DNA from: Kamptonema formosum PCC 6407
Lineage (GTDB): Bacteria; Cyanobacteriota; Cyanobacteriia; Cyanobacteriales; Microcoleaceae
Length of the DNA stretch: 64,000 nucleotides
Reading direction: 5' to 3'
Assembly (NCBI RefSeq): GCF_000332155.1
Contig: NZ_KB235904.1
Span: 629,078 to 693,077, forward strand
Shown here piece after piece: positions 16,195 through 25,335 of this stretch. A model generated the notes under the pieces. The model searched no databases, had not been told where the DNA came from, and worked only from the letters and a program-made list of their open reading frames with translations. The first letter of the stretch is position 1. Every line of letters starts with the position of its first letter. The translations under genes were made by a program, and so were the position numbers.

Positions 16195-16887
16195 TTAATC
16201 TTTGCATATTGATTCCAAAATTCCTAGAAATTTGAGCATCTGGCGGACTAATCCTGGTTTGGTAACAACGAGAATGGTTGATTCTTGTTCTAAGACAGTT
16301 TGACCATTAGGAATCATTAGCGGTTCGTGGGGATGAGGTTGATAGCCAATAATTAAAGAGCCAGCCGGAAAGCGTGGGTCTTGGGCGATTTCGGCAACTG
16401 TCTTAGCTGCTGCGTAACAATTGCCGGGAATGGAGAGTTTTAAAACTTCGATTTGCCCTTGTTCAAAGTGCATCATTGATTCAATTTCGGGATATTCTAT
16501 TGCGTTTGCCATTGATGCTACAGCTAGATCGATTGTACTGATAACGTGGTTTGCTCCGGCAATTCGATAGGGTTCTGCGAAATCAGAATCGATGATGCGG
16601 GTGACGATATGGGGAACTTTGTAGTGCTTGGCAAGGGTGACTAGGGCTAAGTTTAAGGCATCGCTGCTGAGGGTGGCAACTACTGAGCCTGCTCTGCGAA
16701 TTCCTGCTTCGATTAGTACTGTGGTGCTGACGGCGCTGCCTTCAAAGGCCATAACTCCTACTTTCTCGCGAGCATATTGGCAGACGGAGGAGTTGATATC
16801 GACTACTGCGACAGTATGTCCCATTTCTAATAACTGTTGCGCTAAACGTAGTCCTAAAATTCCCGCACCGCCTACTAAAACGTACAT
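16195..16887 (-). CDS. TrkA-type NAD-binding regulator (RCK-N/RCK-C)
   Basis: Cytoplasmic protein of 230 residues with a Rossmann RCK_N domain (MYVLVGGAGILGLRLAQQLL, VVDINSSVC at the second strand end) and a TrkA_C-like part from about residue 140 (LSIPGNCYAAAKTVAEIA, GQTVLEQESTILVVTKP). Such proteins gate K+ channels or cation antiporters through NAD(H) or nucleotides. Being upstream and on the same strand as a CPA1 antiporter, it may regulate that carrier. AGAGG lies 6 nt before the ATG. Confidence 0.88.
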   Translation of the reverse strand: MYVLVGGAGILGLRLAQQLLEMGHTVAVVDINSSVCQYAREKVGVMAFEGSAVSTTVLIEAGIRRAGSVVATLSSDALNLALVTLAKHYKVPHIVTRIIDSDFAEPYRIAGANHVISTIDLAVASMANAIEYPEIESMMHFEQGQIEVLKLSIPGNCYAAAKTVAEIAQDPRFPAGSLIIGYQPHPHEPLMIPNGQTVLEQESTILVVTKPGLVRQMLKFLGILESICKD

Positions 16888-17019
16888 AGTTAGCCTCTTA
16901 GAGAATAATTCTTAATGGTACATCAGATATGCTCGCTTTAGAATTAAGATACAATATTTGAAGGCTATAGTTACAATTTGCACGGGCAGCGATCGCGTTT
17001 AGATATCTCCTGAATTTCT

Positions 17020-17568
17020 ATGAAGATATTATCTTTAATATTTCTGCTATTGACGCTATTTATTATAGGCTGTAGTTCGGTTGGATGGCGGCAGTTTCCT
17101 CAGCCGAGAGGGGAAAATATTAATAACGCCGAGCAAGTTAGTTTAAAAAAAGTTGTTTTAGAGCGAAATTTTAAGGGTAAAATGGGGCAGACAATATATG
17201 TGCCTATTTATTCTCATATTTATTATGAAAATCCCGAAAAAAGTTTGGATCTGGCGGCAACTTTGAGTATTCGTAATACAGATTTAACTAATCCTATAAT
17301 TGTTACTTCAGTACGGTACTATAATAGCGCTGGTAATTTGTTAAAAGAATATTTGGAGCAGGCGGTGGAATTAGATCGTCTAGCTTCGCTAGATTTTGTT
17401 GTTAATAGAACGGATAGAAATGGAGGGGCGGGAGCTAATTTTATTGTTGAGTGGTTGAGCGTAACCACTGTTTCTGAGCCGATTGTTGAGGCGGTGATGA
17501 TTAGTGCTGTAGGAAATCAAAGTATTTCTTTTATTAGTCGCGGGAAATTGATTAAAAATTATCCTTAA
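17020..17568 (+). CDS. DUF3124 lipoprotein
   Basis: A 182-residue exported protein with a signal peptide ending in the lipobox IIGC (Cys18), so probably lipid-anchored. The mature part matches DUF3124: GQTIYVPIYSHIYYENPEK, LAATLSIRNTDLTNPI, VTSVRYYNSAGNLLKEYL, ANFIVEWLS. The function is unknown. It is isolated, with STRRs directly behind it. Confidence 0.85.
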   Translation: MKILSLIFLLLTLFIIGCSSVGWRQFPQPRGENINNAEQVSLKKVVLERNFKGKMGQTIYVPIYSHIYYENPEKSLDLAATLSIRNTDLTNPIIVTSVRYYNSAGNLLKEYLEQAVELDRLASLDFVVNRTDRNGGAGANFIVEWLSVTTVSEPIVEAVMISAVGNQSISFISRGKLIKNYP

Positions 17569-17569
17569 A

Positions 17570-17635
17570 TGGCTAATGGCTAATTGCTAATGGCTAATGG
17601 CTAATTGCTAATTGTTAATTGTTAACTGCTAATTG
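17570..17635. repeat. STRR array (TAATGGC, TAATTGC)
   Basis: About nine heptads begin just behind the DUF3124 stop codon. The remainder of 17636-17995 contains GCGATCGC sites and a probable promoter region, but no other feature that I can support. Confidence 0.85.
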
Positions 17636-17995
17636 GGAAAAAGCCTTAGCGTCCCCAGTCTTCTTTTTCCTTCTACTTATCAAACTTCTGAAGGCGATCG
17701 CAACTGAAAGCCGAAAGTCAAAATTTTTGAAACAGGAATCGCAAAGATAGCATAAAACAAGGATTTTGACAAGAGGGGTTGTGCCATTTGTGATTGCGAT
17801 CGCATTGAGTGGTAGCGGCCGTCACTTGGGTAAAATGTCAAAATCACCGCTCTGTAAGCTTTTCAAAAGTTGACAAATATTATATTCCGTGTACTTAGCT
17901 TGGTTAGGCTACAAAACTGTCAACTGTGGGGTAATGAAGCGGATAAAAGTAGTTTTGAGTAGTAGAAAGTAAATATTCATCTTTTGGAGGCGCTG

Positions 17996-18361
17996 ATGTA
18001 CTACTTACTCATCAATAACAAGAATCAAGAACTCAAAGAGCTATTTCCCGAAGGGATTCCTAGCTTTGGCCCCACTCCTGACGACTTCATCGAGATTTAT
18101 GACGAGCTGAGCTATGAGCTAATTGATATACAGCCAGCATTTCGAGTCAATGTCAAAGGGTTGACAACTCAGCAAGAGCTAAGATTATTTAATCTCTACG
18201 CTGCAAATGCAGATGACCCCCAGATGATCGTTGATTCCTTCCAGTTGTTAGAGCATGGCTGGGTGACGATTCCGGTGGAGGAAGTGGAATCAGTGCTGTG
18301 GCGCGAAGGGGAGAGGGTTTTTGCTTTTGGCGGCGACTTGAGTGCTGCGATCGCCAATTAA
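17996..18361 (+). CDS. Conserved-looking hypothetical protein
   Basis: 121 residues beginning MYYLLINNKNQELKELFPEG, acidic, with no signal or membrane segment. GGAGG stands 6 nt before the ATG at 17996, which decides the start over the in-frame TTG at 17984. The composition (TPDDFIEIYDELSYELI, VEEVESVLWREGERVFAF) suggests a folded soluble protein. I do not recognise the family and neighbours give no hint. Confidence 0.7.
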   Translation: MYYLLINNKNQELKELFPEGIPSFGPTPDDFIEIYDELSYELIDIQPAFRVNVKGLTTQQELRLFNLYAANADDPQMIVDSFQLLEHGWVTIPVEEVESVLWREGERVFAFGGDLSAAIAN

Positions 18362-18398
18362 GGCCAACCTATCTCTATTTTCTTACCTCTTGAGAGCG

Positions 18399-18554
18399 AT
18401 GAAACCTAAAAAAATCCTTAAAAAAGTTATTGACGCAACTCTGGCGTGGGTTTGGGAGGGTGCTATCCCATCTAGAGTAGCGATCGATCGCGAATTTAGC
18501 CTCTGTATCGCAGACCTCATCTGTAGTTGTGACTGCGATCGTACACATCAGTAA
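18399..18554 (+). CDS. Possible 51-residue protein
   Basis: An ATG at 18399 follows a weak GAGAG and opens a frame with a lysine-rich start (MKPKKILKKVID) and a cysteine-rich end (CIADLICSCDCDRTHQ). Nothing else supports it; it may be chance. It is the only candidate in the gap 18362-18691. Confidence 0.2.
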   Translation: MKPKKILKKVIDATLAWVWEGAIPSRVAIDREFSLCIADLICSCDCDRTHQ

Positions 18555-18691
18555 CAGCTCATCACTTAGTTTAAATCGATGCCGTCACTCATTAGCCTCG
18601 AAATAATCACATTCCTCCGAGTGCGGCTATCACTTATGCTTCTGGAGAAAGGCGAGATGATAAGACTATCGAGTTAAGCGCCTCTTGTCTT

Positions 18692-19351
18692 ATGTCTACT
18701 GTCCCCATTCTTCCCAGCACCCTCACTGTCACAGCTCTTTTCAACTCTATCAATATTTTAGGTCTTCGTTTTGTCAAGACCAAAAAATTGCCCGCTCAAA
18801 AAGCCAATCCTCAAACAACCGTAACTTCTAATAAAACTGATAGAAGCTTTTATCTTCAGGGTGTCAAAAAACTTGCCAAACAAGACTTTGGAGGGGCCAT
18901 AGAAAATTTCAACATGGCTCTAAATATTAATCCCGATTCCGCTTACGCTTACAACGATCGAGGCGTGGCTCGCTACAATTTGGGTGATAAATACTCAGCT
19001 TTACAAGATTTAAATATGGCAATCAAGCTCAATTCCAAAAATGCTAAATTTTACAGTAATCGGGGATTTATTCGCAGTCGCATGGGAGACGAAGCCGGAG
19101 CTCTAGTTGATTACAGTTTAGCACTAGCCATTAATCCTAAATGTGGTAAATCTTACTTGAATCGCGGGATTATTCACTACAACTCTGGGAACAAAAAGGA
19201 AGCACTAGCAGATTTTAACTCTGCGATCGAGCTAAATCCCCATCAAGCTCAAGCTTACTACAACAGAGCTGTTACTCGTTCAAATTTAGGTGATAGTAAT
19301 GGTGCAATCCATGATTTAATGAAATCAGCTCAATGTCGAGGTTCTTTGTAA
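18692..19351 (+). CDS. TPR-repeat protein
   Basis: 219 residues. After a mildly hydrophobic N-terminus, four to five tetratricopeptide units run from about residue 50 to the end, with the repeated pattern AYNDRGVARYNLGDKYSALQ, FYSNRGFIRSRMGDEAGALV, SYLNRGIIHYNSGNKKEALA, AYYNRAVTRSNLGDSNGAIH. Such arrays bind other proteins; the partner is unknown. The next gene (gluconokinase) starts 20 bases on, so they may be cotranscribed. Confidence 0.88.
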   Translation: MSTVPILPSTLTVTALFNSINILGLRFVKTKKLPAQKANPQTTVTSNKTDRSFYLQGVKKLAKQDFGGAIENFNMALNINPDSAYAYNDRGVARYNLGDKYSALQDLNMAIKLNSKNAKFYSNRGFIRSRMGDEAGALVDYSLALAINPKCGKSYLNRGIIHYNSGNKKEALADFNSAIELNPHQAQAYYNRAVTRSNLGDSNGAIHDLMKSAQCRGSL

Positions 19352-19371
19352 TTTGTGATTAGTTTTTTACC

Positions 19372-20925
19372 ATGAATATTCATGGCTATGCGATCGGAGT
19401 AGATATCGGCACTACCAGCACTAAAGCTGTTCTGTTTACAGAAAAAGGCGAGCAGGTTGGTCAATATTTCATCGAGTATCCCTTGTCTACACCCGCGACG
19501 GGAGTAGCAGAACAAGATCCAGAAGAGATTTTTGCAGCCGTTGTTAAATCAGTAAACTCAGTAGTAAAAAATAGCGCGATCAATCCGGCTGAAATTTTGT
19601 GTTTGTCCTTTAGTGCAGCAATGCACAGCTTGATTGCGATTGATAACAATAATAAGTTGCTTACTAAGAGTATTACTTGGGCCGATAACCGCAGTGCTAA
19701 ACAGGCTATTTTACTCAAACAACAGGAAAAAGGACGCGCTCTTTACCGCCGCACAGGAATGCCAATTCATGCGATGTCTCCTTTGGTAAAATTAATTTGG
19801 CTTCGCAACGAACAACCAGAATTATTTAATAAATCTGCTAAGTTTATTTCGATTAAAGAATACGTTTTTTATCGATTATTTCAACAATATATAGTAGATT
19901 ATTCCATAGCTTCGGCAACGGGGTTAATGAATTTACAAGCATTAGCTTGGGACAAAGAAGCACTGGAAATAGCAGGAATTACTGAACAGCATTTATCGCA
20001 ATTAGTCCCGACTACGCATATAGTTCCAGATATTAACCCAGCTATTGCTGCTGAGATGGGAATTCCTGCAAATACGCCTATCGTTGTCGGTGCTAGCGAT
20101 GGCGCATTATCTAACTTAAGTGTCGGGGCAATTTCACCGGGAATCGTAGCGGTGACACTAGGAACTAGCGGGGCAATTCGTGCTGTTATCGATCGACCTC
20201 AGACAGATCCAAAAGAGCGATTGTTCTGCTATGCTTTGACTGAAAACTATTGGGTAATTGGCGGTGCTGTTAATAGCAGCGGGATAATTTTGCGCTGGAT
20301 TCGCGATAATTTAGGAGCAAATGAGGTCGCGATCGCCCAACAGGAAGGTCAAGACCCTTATGACTTATTAATTAATCTAGCACAAACTGTACCTCCCGGA
20401 GCGGAAGGTTTGATTTTTCATCCTTATTTAGCAGGAGAGCGATCGCCGCTTTGGAATGCTAACGCCAGCGGTTCTTTTGTCGGGATGACTCTGCGGCATA
20501 CAAGAGCCCATTTAATTCGAGCAATGTTGGAAGGAATCGTTTTTAATTTATACTTAGTTGCAGGCGCTTTACAAGAGGAAATTGGCGAATTTAAAACGGT
20601 TAAGGCAACGGGAGGGTTGATGAAAAATAACTTTTTTCGGCAACTTTTGGCTGATGTTTTTCAGTGCGAGATTAACGTACTAGATAGTTATGAAAGTGGC
20701 AGTCTGGGAGCAGCAGTTTTAGGACTTTACGCACTAGGTAAAATTTCTGACTTAAATGCTGTTTACCAGATGCTCGGACAAAGTTCGCAATACCGACCAA
20801 TTCCCAAAAATGTGAAGGTTTATCAGAAAATTATCCCTGTTTATACTCGCATTTTGCAGCAATTGCAAGGGGAATACGATCGCCTTGCGGTAATGGCAAC
20901 ACAATTGAGTGATAAATCAATTTAA
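19372..20925 (+). CDS. gntK: Gluconokinase (FGGY family)
   Basis: Sugar kinase of 517 residues with both FGGY halves: the N-terminal phosphate loop GYAIGVDIGTTSTKAVLF, WADNRSAKQA near 103 with the substrate-binding region, VVGASDGALSNLSVGAI near 240, GTSGAIRAVID near 263, and KATGGLMKNNFFRQLLADVF near 425. It matches the long gluconate kinase subgroup of FGGY enzymes, which phosphorylate D-gluconate to 6-phosphogluconate. The 6-phosphogluconate dehydrogenase gene is about 25 kb away, so the pathway link is functional, not operonic. Substrate assignment within FGGY is moderately sure. Confidence 0.82.
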   Translation: MNIHGYAIGVDIGTTSTKAVLFTEKGEQVGQYFIEYPLSTPATGVAEQDPEEIFAAVVKSVNSVVKNSAINPAEILCLSFSAAMHSLIAIDNNNKLLTKSITWADNRSAKQAILLKQQEKGRALYRRTGMPIHAMSPLVKLIWLRNEQPELFNKSAKFISIKEYVFYRLFQQYIVDYSIASATGLMNLQALAWDKEALEIAGITEQHLSQLVPTTHIVPDINPAIAAEMGIPANTPIVVGASDGALSNLSVGAISPGIVAVTLGTSGAIRAVIDRPQTDPKERLFCYALTENYWVIGGAVNSSGIILRWIRDNLGANEVAIAQQEGQDPYDLLINLAQTVPPGAEGLIFHPYLAGERSPLWNANASGSFVGMTLRHTRAHLIRAMLEGIVFNLYLVAGALQEEIGEFKTVKATGGLMKNNFFRQLLADVFQCEINVLDSYESGSLGAAVLGLYALGKISDLNAVYQMLGQSSQYRPIPKNVKVYQKIIPVYTRILQQLQGEYDRLAVMATQLSDKSI

Positions 20926-21098
20926 TTGGTAATTGGTAATTGGTAATTGGTAATGGCTAATGGCTAATGGCTAATTGCTAATTGCTAATGGCTAATGGCT
21001 AATTGCTAATTGCTAATGGCTAATGGCTAATTGCTAATTGCTAATGGCTAATGGCTAATGGCTAATTGCTAATTGCTAATTGCTAATTGCTAATTGCT
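20926..21098. repeat. Long STRR array (TAATTGG, TAATGGC, TAATTGC)
   Basis: About 24 heptad units run from directly behind the gluconokinase stop codon, the longest such array in the window. From 21099 to the IS4-like element at 21310 there is only a pyrimidine-rich stretch and no supported gene. Confidence 0.9.
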
Positions 21099-21309
21099 AC
21101 CTTCCCCATGTTCCCTATCTTCCCTCAACTCTACCTCCTGCCTCCTGCTATATCTCTCTTCATTAAGAAAAATTAAAATAGGGAACTGCTGAGTTTGGGA
21201 AGCAGTCAGCAATAAAAATGTCATATTTTCGGCATTTTCCCTATTGAATAAGGATATCTTTCCTTTGAACAATAAATCGCGGCATTGCCTAAGTCAGAAA
21301 TGGTTATAT

Positions 21310-22380
21310 CCCAATACGGTTCACTTAAGGCTGAAAAAGTGGTAAACTAGGTATTATGTACAAAAAAGGAAATCAAGGACAGTGCATTTTAAAAAATTAT
21401 TATTAGAATCTCCTAAGCTCAAAAGTAAGGAGATATTCAAAGCTATAGAGGTAGCAATTCCATCAACAGCAATAGAAGCGGCGATTCTCAAAACAAACGT
21501 TAAGGAAAAACGGCATCGCGGGCTACCATCACAACTGGTAGTATGTCTAATAATAGCAATGAGCCTGTGGTCAAAAGACTCAATGCGGGATGTGTTAAAA
21601 AATCTAATGGATGGTCTTAATGAAGTATGGTTAAAAACTGGTAAATATTGGAAAGTCCCATGTAAAGCAGCTATTACTCAAGCCCGACAAAGATTAGGAG
21701 CAGGAGTAATGACACAGTTATTTCATCAGTTGGTAAAACCAATGGCTACGGTTGAAACAGTAGGAGCTTTTCTCAATGGATTGAGAATTATAGCGATAGA
21801 TGGAACCTGCTTAGACATCCCAGACAGTGATGAAAATGCCAGAGTTTTTGGCCGTCCAGGGAGTCGTCCAGGTACAAGAGCTGCATTTCCAAAAGCAAGA
21901 TTAGTCATTTTAGTAGAAGCAGGAACACATTTAATATTCGATAGATGAACTTAAAGTACATCTCTTAGAGCGAAAAATTCATATTCGTTCTCAAAGACCG
22001 AAGGAAGTAGTGCAAGAAATTTATGGTCTATTATTAGGACATTGGGCGGTGCGGTCATTAATTTGTCAAGCAGCTTGGGGTGCAGAGATTTCACCATTAC
22101 GTCTATCTTTTACGGGAACATTACGAGTTATTCGTCGTGCACTCCCAAAATTTCAGCGATTAGAACCACAAGAACTTCCCTTTTTTTAAGTTGGTTAACT
22201 TTGGAGATACTTGACCAAAGTTTACCGGAAAGGGTGCAGAGAAATAACCCTAGAGTAGTGAAAAAGCCTGTTTCAAAATTCATCTCCAAAAAAGTTCAAC
22301 ATAGAGATACTGGAATAAAAATGAATCCTCCTATTTTTACTATTTTAAGCACGGCCTAGTCTTAAGTGAACCGTATTGGC
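21310..22380. mobile_element. Deleted IS4-like insertion sequence
   Basis: Perfect 19-bp terminal inverted repeats CCAATACGGTTCACTTAAG (21311-21329) and complement (22361-22379). TTATAT occurs directly outside both ends (21304-21309 and 22381-22386), a likely 6-bp target duplication. The transposase inside is broken. The clean flanking duplication suggests simple insertion followed by internal deletion. Confidence 0.85.
21382..22358 (+). pseudogene. IS4-like transposase, deleted
   Basis: A GTG start gives 188 residues with the IS4 N-terminal domain (LPSQLVVCLIIAMSLWSKDS, ITQARQRLGAGVM) and the first catalytic Asp region (LRIIAIDGTCLDIPDSDENA). The frame stops at 21948. Coding for the C-terminal part continues at once in another frame (DELKVHLLERKIHIRSQRPK, GHWAVRSLICQAAWG), then shifts again near 22187 to reach the end by 22358. 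The middle with the second Asp and Glu is missing, so it cannot transpose by itself. Confidence 0.85.
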
Positions 22381-22384
22381 TTAT

Positions 22385-22474
22385 ATTACTCTACGCGATC
22401 GCCCTGAAGATTGGCAAGAGGAACTTGAAGAAAGAGAAGCTTGGGATATCACTTTAGAGGATGGTTTAGAATGA
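22385..22474 (+). pseudogene. 3' remnant of a small gene cut by the IS4-like element
   Basis: Directly right of the insertion, a frame reads ITLRDRPEDWQEELEEREAW and ends DITLEDGLE with a stop at 22472-22474. It lacks a start on this side. It may be the end of an antitoxin, because its stop overlaps the ATG of a toxin-like start (ATGA). Confidence 0.4.
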
Positions 22475-22536
22475 CCTTAGCAAAATCATCACGAGGTGAT
22501 ATATCAGCGGGTTTGTTAAAGAATTGTCCCGATTAA
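22471..22536 (+). pseudogene. 21-codon start of a MazF-like toxin, truncated
   Basis: ATG overlaps the previous stop (ATGA) and reads MTLAKSSRGDISAGLLKNCP before a stop. The SRGDI stretch resembles the start of MazF/PemK toxins (RGDIYLVNF in typical members), after which homology is lost. The evidence is short, so this is a guess at a decayed toxin. Confidence 0.3.
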
Positions 22537-22543
22537 TCCTTCA

Positions 22544-23326
22544 TTAACTAGAAGCACTCGTATAAAAACGTAAGGCAAATCGCCAGAAGAGACAAGAGGC
22601 TAAAAAAAGTGCGATCGCTAAAACTCCCGCCCCAAAAATCCATAATATTTCTCCTCTACCGAGTAGAGTTTCTGCGGGAACAGTAGTTAGAAAAGCCACA
22701 GGTACAACGAAGGTAAAAAAGAAACGGTAAGCTGCGGGATAAGCCGCCATCGGATATCTACCTGCTTCTAACAAACCTCTAAGAACTTCAGTAACATTAT
22801 AGATTTTAACAAACCAAATAGTCATCGACCCTAACATAAACCACAAACTATAAAGGCTAATCATGCCAAATGCCAAGGGTATGATACTCAAAATACAATT
22901 GATCGGCCCTATTCCTAGTTTGTTGGCTGAGTAGACTAATACCACAATTCCAAATACTAAATCCGGTATTCCCCAAGGGGAAACTGTGCGTGCGGATAGC
23001 CAAAACTGGGAACTAATTGGTTTGAGAAGTACAAAATCAAGAGTCCCTTGTTGAACTTGATCGACAATGCGGTTAAGGTTGGGTACAAGGAAGATGGCGG
23101 AAAAGCCTTGGAGGATGGTAAATATACCGAGCACGACTAGGGCTTCTTCCCATTTCCAGCCCGCGAAGGTGTAGCCAGTGCGATAGAAGAGAAACAGTCC
23201 AAATAGGCTACCAGCAAGGTTTCCAACGCTACTGAGTGCAGCTAAGAGGAAGTTAATGCGATACTCTAGTTCCGCTGCGATCGCGGTACTCCAAAATAAT
23301 ATAATTACGTGAAGATATCTTTGCAT
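22544..23326 (-). CDS. ABC-2 family permease (DUF990-type)
   Basis: Membrane subunit of an ABC exporter, 260 residues and six predicted hydrophobic helices. It matches the ABC2_membrane_6 (DUF990) group: LEYRINFLLAALSSVGNL near 22, QGFSAIFLVPNLNRIVDQVQ near 75, GTLDFVLLKPISSQFWLSAR near 95, and the conserved YPMAAYPAAYRFFFTFVVP near 190. Partners (a second permease and an ATPase) are not in the neighbourhood. The substrate is unknown. Confidence 0.88.
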   Translation of the reverse strand: MQRYLHVIILFWSTAIAAELEYRINFLLAALSSVGNLAGSLFGLFLFYRTGYTFAGWKWEEALVVLGIFTILQGFSAIFLVPNLNRIVDQVQQGTLDFVLLKPISSQFWLSARTVSPWGIPDLVFGIVVLVYSANKLGIGPINCILSIIPLAFGMISLYSLWFMLGSMTIWFVKIYNVTEVLRGLLEAGRYPMAAYPAAYRFFFTFVVPVAFLTTVPAETLLGRGEILWIFGAGVLAIALFLASCLFWRFALRFYTSASS

Positions 23327-23385
23327 ATTTTAATGAGTATAAAGATGCTCTTGTCAATTGATAAATAGTTACAGATAATTTGTAG

Positions 23386-23427
23386 CGCCGCCCTCTGGGT
23401 GGTAAAGTCACCGCCCAGAGGGCGGCG
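23386..23427. repeat. Palindromic CCGCCCAGAGGG box, copy 2
   Basis: CGCCGCCCTCTGGGTGGT (23386-23403) and ACCGCCCAGAGGGCGGCG (23410-23427) pair with a single wobble. It is the same box as at 8048-8079, including the following TTACG. Confidence 0.8.
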
Positions 23428-23617
23428 TTACGGAACAAGCCTTTAAGCCATATTATACCGCAGCATCAACTACGTATAGGTGTTACTACCAGTAGCTAGC
23501 GCGATCGCAAACATCATTTTTACTTATTGTTACATTTATGGTAACGGAAAAACTCATCGGCTAAATTTAAGCTAGATTTGCCGACAATACTGTTTGATAG
23601 ATGAAACCCGAAAACCT

Positions 23618-24727
23618 ATGCAGAAACTAACTCGAATTTTATTCTCTACCACGCTTACCTTGAGTCTGTTATGTTTCCCCAGCCAAGCCTTTGCCAAAGC
23701 TAAAATTCAGATGGCTATTCTCCTAGATTCTAGTAATAGCATGGATGGACTGATTGAGCAAACTCGCACGCAAATTTGGCAAGTTGTTAATGCCTTAACT
23801 AAAGTAACTAAAGATGGCGAAGTGCCAGAGTTAGAAGTTGCACTCTATCATTATGGTAATGACAATTTACCTTCCCAAGAAGGTTTTGTCAGACTGCTAA
23901 CTGGCTTTACTCCCGAATTAGATTTAGTATCCGAAAAGCTATTCAGCATCAAAACTAACGGCGGTCAAGAATATGCTGGTTGGGTAATCCGTTCCGCTCT
24001 TAAAGAATTAAACTGGAGTAAAGATCCAGCAGATTTTCGCGTTGTTTTTATTGCGGGTAACGAACCCTTCGATCAAGGCCCGATTCCTTGGCGAGAATCT
24101 GTTACTCTTGCTACTGGGGAAAATGTTTTAGTTAACACTATCTATTGTGGTTCAGCAGAAAGTCAAGAGCGACAACTTTGGGCTTCAGGAGCTATTTTAG
24201 CACAAGGTAGTCACTTCAATATTAACCAAGACAGAAAGATTGAAGTTATCAAGTCTCCTTACGATGACCAAATTACTAAGTTGAACGATCAACTCAATCA
24301 AACCTACATTCCCTATGGTAGAGAAGGAGCAGTTGGTCAACAACGTCAGGCGATGGAAGATAGTAACGCTGGTGAAAATTTAGCACTCCGTAGTAGCTCA
24401 AAAGTTTCTGACTATTATAGCAATGCTTCTTGGGATTTAATTGATGCTCTCGATCGAGGAATTGTCACTCTTGAGCGATTATCAAATGATGCTTTACCGC
24501 CAGTGATGCGGGGTATGACTTTAGGACAAAAGCGCGAGTATGTAGCGGCCAAGAAAGCTGAAAGAGAGAGAATTCAAGCTAGTATTCGTGACTTATCTCG
24601 ACAACGTGAGGAATATGTTGCTAAACAACGTCAAGTTAATCCTAATGGGGGAGATAATACTCTTGATTATGTAATTATTCAAAGTCTCCGTCAACAATTA
24701 GCAGCTAAAGGATTTAAGCTTCAGTAG
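23618..24727 (+). CDS. Secreted von Willebrand factor A domain protein
   Basis: 369 residues from the ATG at 23618 with a signal peptide (ILFSTTLTLSLLCFPSQAFA). The vWA domain begins at once: IQMAILLDSSNSMDGL carries the DxSxS metal-ion site, with the Thr and Asp parts further on (NGGQEYAGWVIRSAL, FRVVFIAGNEPFDQGP). The C-terminal third is charged and helical (KKAERERIQASIRDLSRQRE), probably coiled coil. It is expected to be periplasmic and to bind proteins through Mg2+. The longer TTG start at 23594 would spoil the signal peptide. Confidence 0.85.
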   Translation: MQKLTRILFSTTLTLSLLCFPSQAFAKAKIQMAILLDSSNSMDGLIEQTRTQIWQVVNALTKVTKDGEVPELEVALYHYGNDNLPSQEGFVRLLTGFTPELDLVSEKLFSIKTNGGQEYAGWVIRSALKELNWSKDPADFRVVFIAGNEPFDQGPIPWRESVTLATGENVLVNTIYCGSAESQERQLWASGAILAQGSHFNINQDRKIEVIKSPYDDQITKLNDQLNQTYIPYGREGAVGQQRQAMEDSNAGENLALRSSSKVSDYYSNASWDLIDALDRGIVTLERLSNDALPPVMRGMTLGQKREYVAAKKAERERIQASIRDLSRQREEYVAKQRQVNPNGGDNTLDYVIIQSLRQQLAAKGFKLQ

Positions 24728-24768
24728 CATTTATTATTGGGCGATTAAAATCGCATCTACACAAACAA

Positions 24769-24786
24769 AGTCCGCCTACGCGGACT
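24769..24786. repeat. Small hairpin after the vWA gene
   Basis: AGTCCGC-CTAC-GCGGACT; it may be a dispersed palindrome or weak terminator. Confidence 0.5.
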
Positions 24787-24810
24787 AAAGAATTAGGAAT
24801 TTTGTTGAGG

Positions 24811-24844
24811 AATTTTTCCTGATTTATCTTGACATCAGGAAAAA
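24811..24844 (+). terminator. A/T-flanked stem-loop between vWA and secreted-protein genes
   Basis: TTTTCCTGAT (24814-24823) and ATCAGGAAAA (24834-24843) form a perfect stem flanked by T and A runs, as in bidirectional terminators. It ends some 43 bases before the next start codon, so it could also lie in that gene's leader. Confidence 0.45.
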
Positions 24845-24886
24845 ATTGTTTAAGCTAGTATTAGTTCAATACTTGGCAGGAATTTC

Positions 24887-25288
24887 ATGCTGAAAACATC
24901 TCAGGTTAAGCCTATGAATGGATTCAAATTCTCGCTGATTTGTGTGACAACTTTTGGGTTATTAACTCCCTCACTCTCACTCGCAGCTAGCGCTGCGAAT
25001 CAGCCTATCCAAGTTGCACAAGTCGAAGGTTGTCCCAGGGCTTCAGTGGTAGAATCTTACGAAACTAATAACTTTTTTGTGTACATTTGTGAGACAGGAG
25101 ATGGTTCCTTCTTTTACCGAGGCGTAGGAAAAGATGGTAGCCAAGTCAATGTAATGAATGTCACAAGTGGGGATGACGGGACTTACTACGCAACCAACAA
25201 TGATGTCACCTACTCAATTAATCGCTATCGGTTACAGGTGATACAGAACGATCGGGTCATTTTAAATGAATCTGTAATCGGCAATTAG
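24887..25288 (+). CDS. Small secreted protein of unknown function
   Basis: 133 residues with a signal peptide (FSLICVTTFGLLTPSLSLAA). The mature part has two Cys (EGCPRASVVESYE and VYICETGDGSFFYRG) that could form a disulphide, and a beta-rich pattern ending SINRYRLQVIQNDRVILNES. AGGA stands 5 nt before the ATG. No family recognised; probably periplasmic or outer-surface. Confidence 0.72.
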   Translation: MLKTSQVKPMNGFKFSLICVTTFGLLTPSLSLAASAANQPIQVAQVEGCPRASVVESYETNNFFVYICETGDGSFFYRGVGKDGSQVNVMNVTSGDDGTYYATNNDVTYSINRYRLQVIQNDRVILNESVIGN

Positions 25289-25335
25289 AAGTTATTGCCA
25301 AACAGCTTGTAGAGTCTTTAATTACTAGGTGCATC

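Noticed and set aside
20926-21098. Dense tandem repeat possibly acting as CRISPR or origin iterons.
   Set aside because: Units are 7 bases with no spacers; this is a heptanucleotide STRR as found elsewhere in the window. No dnaA, DnaA boxes or replication gene nearby.
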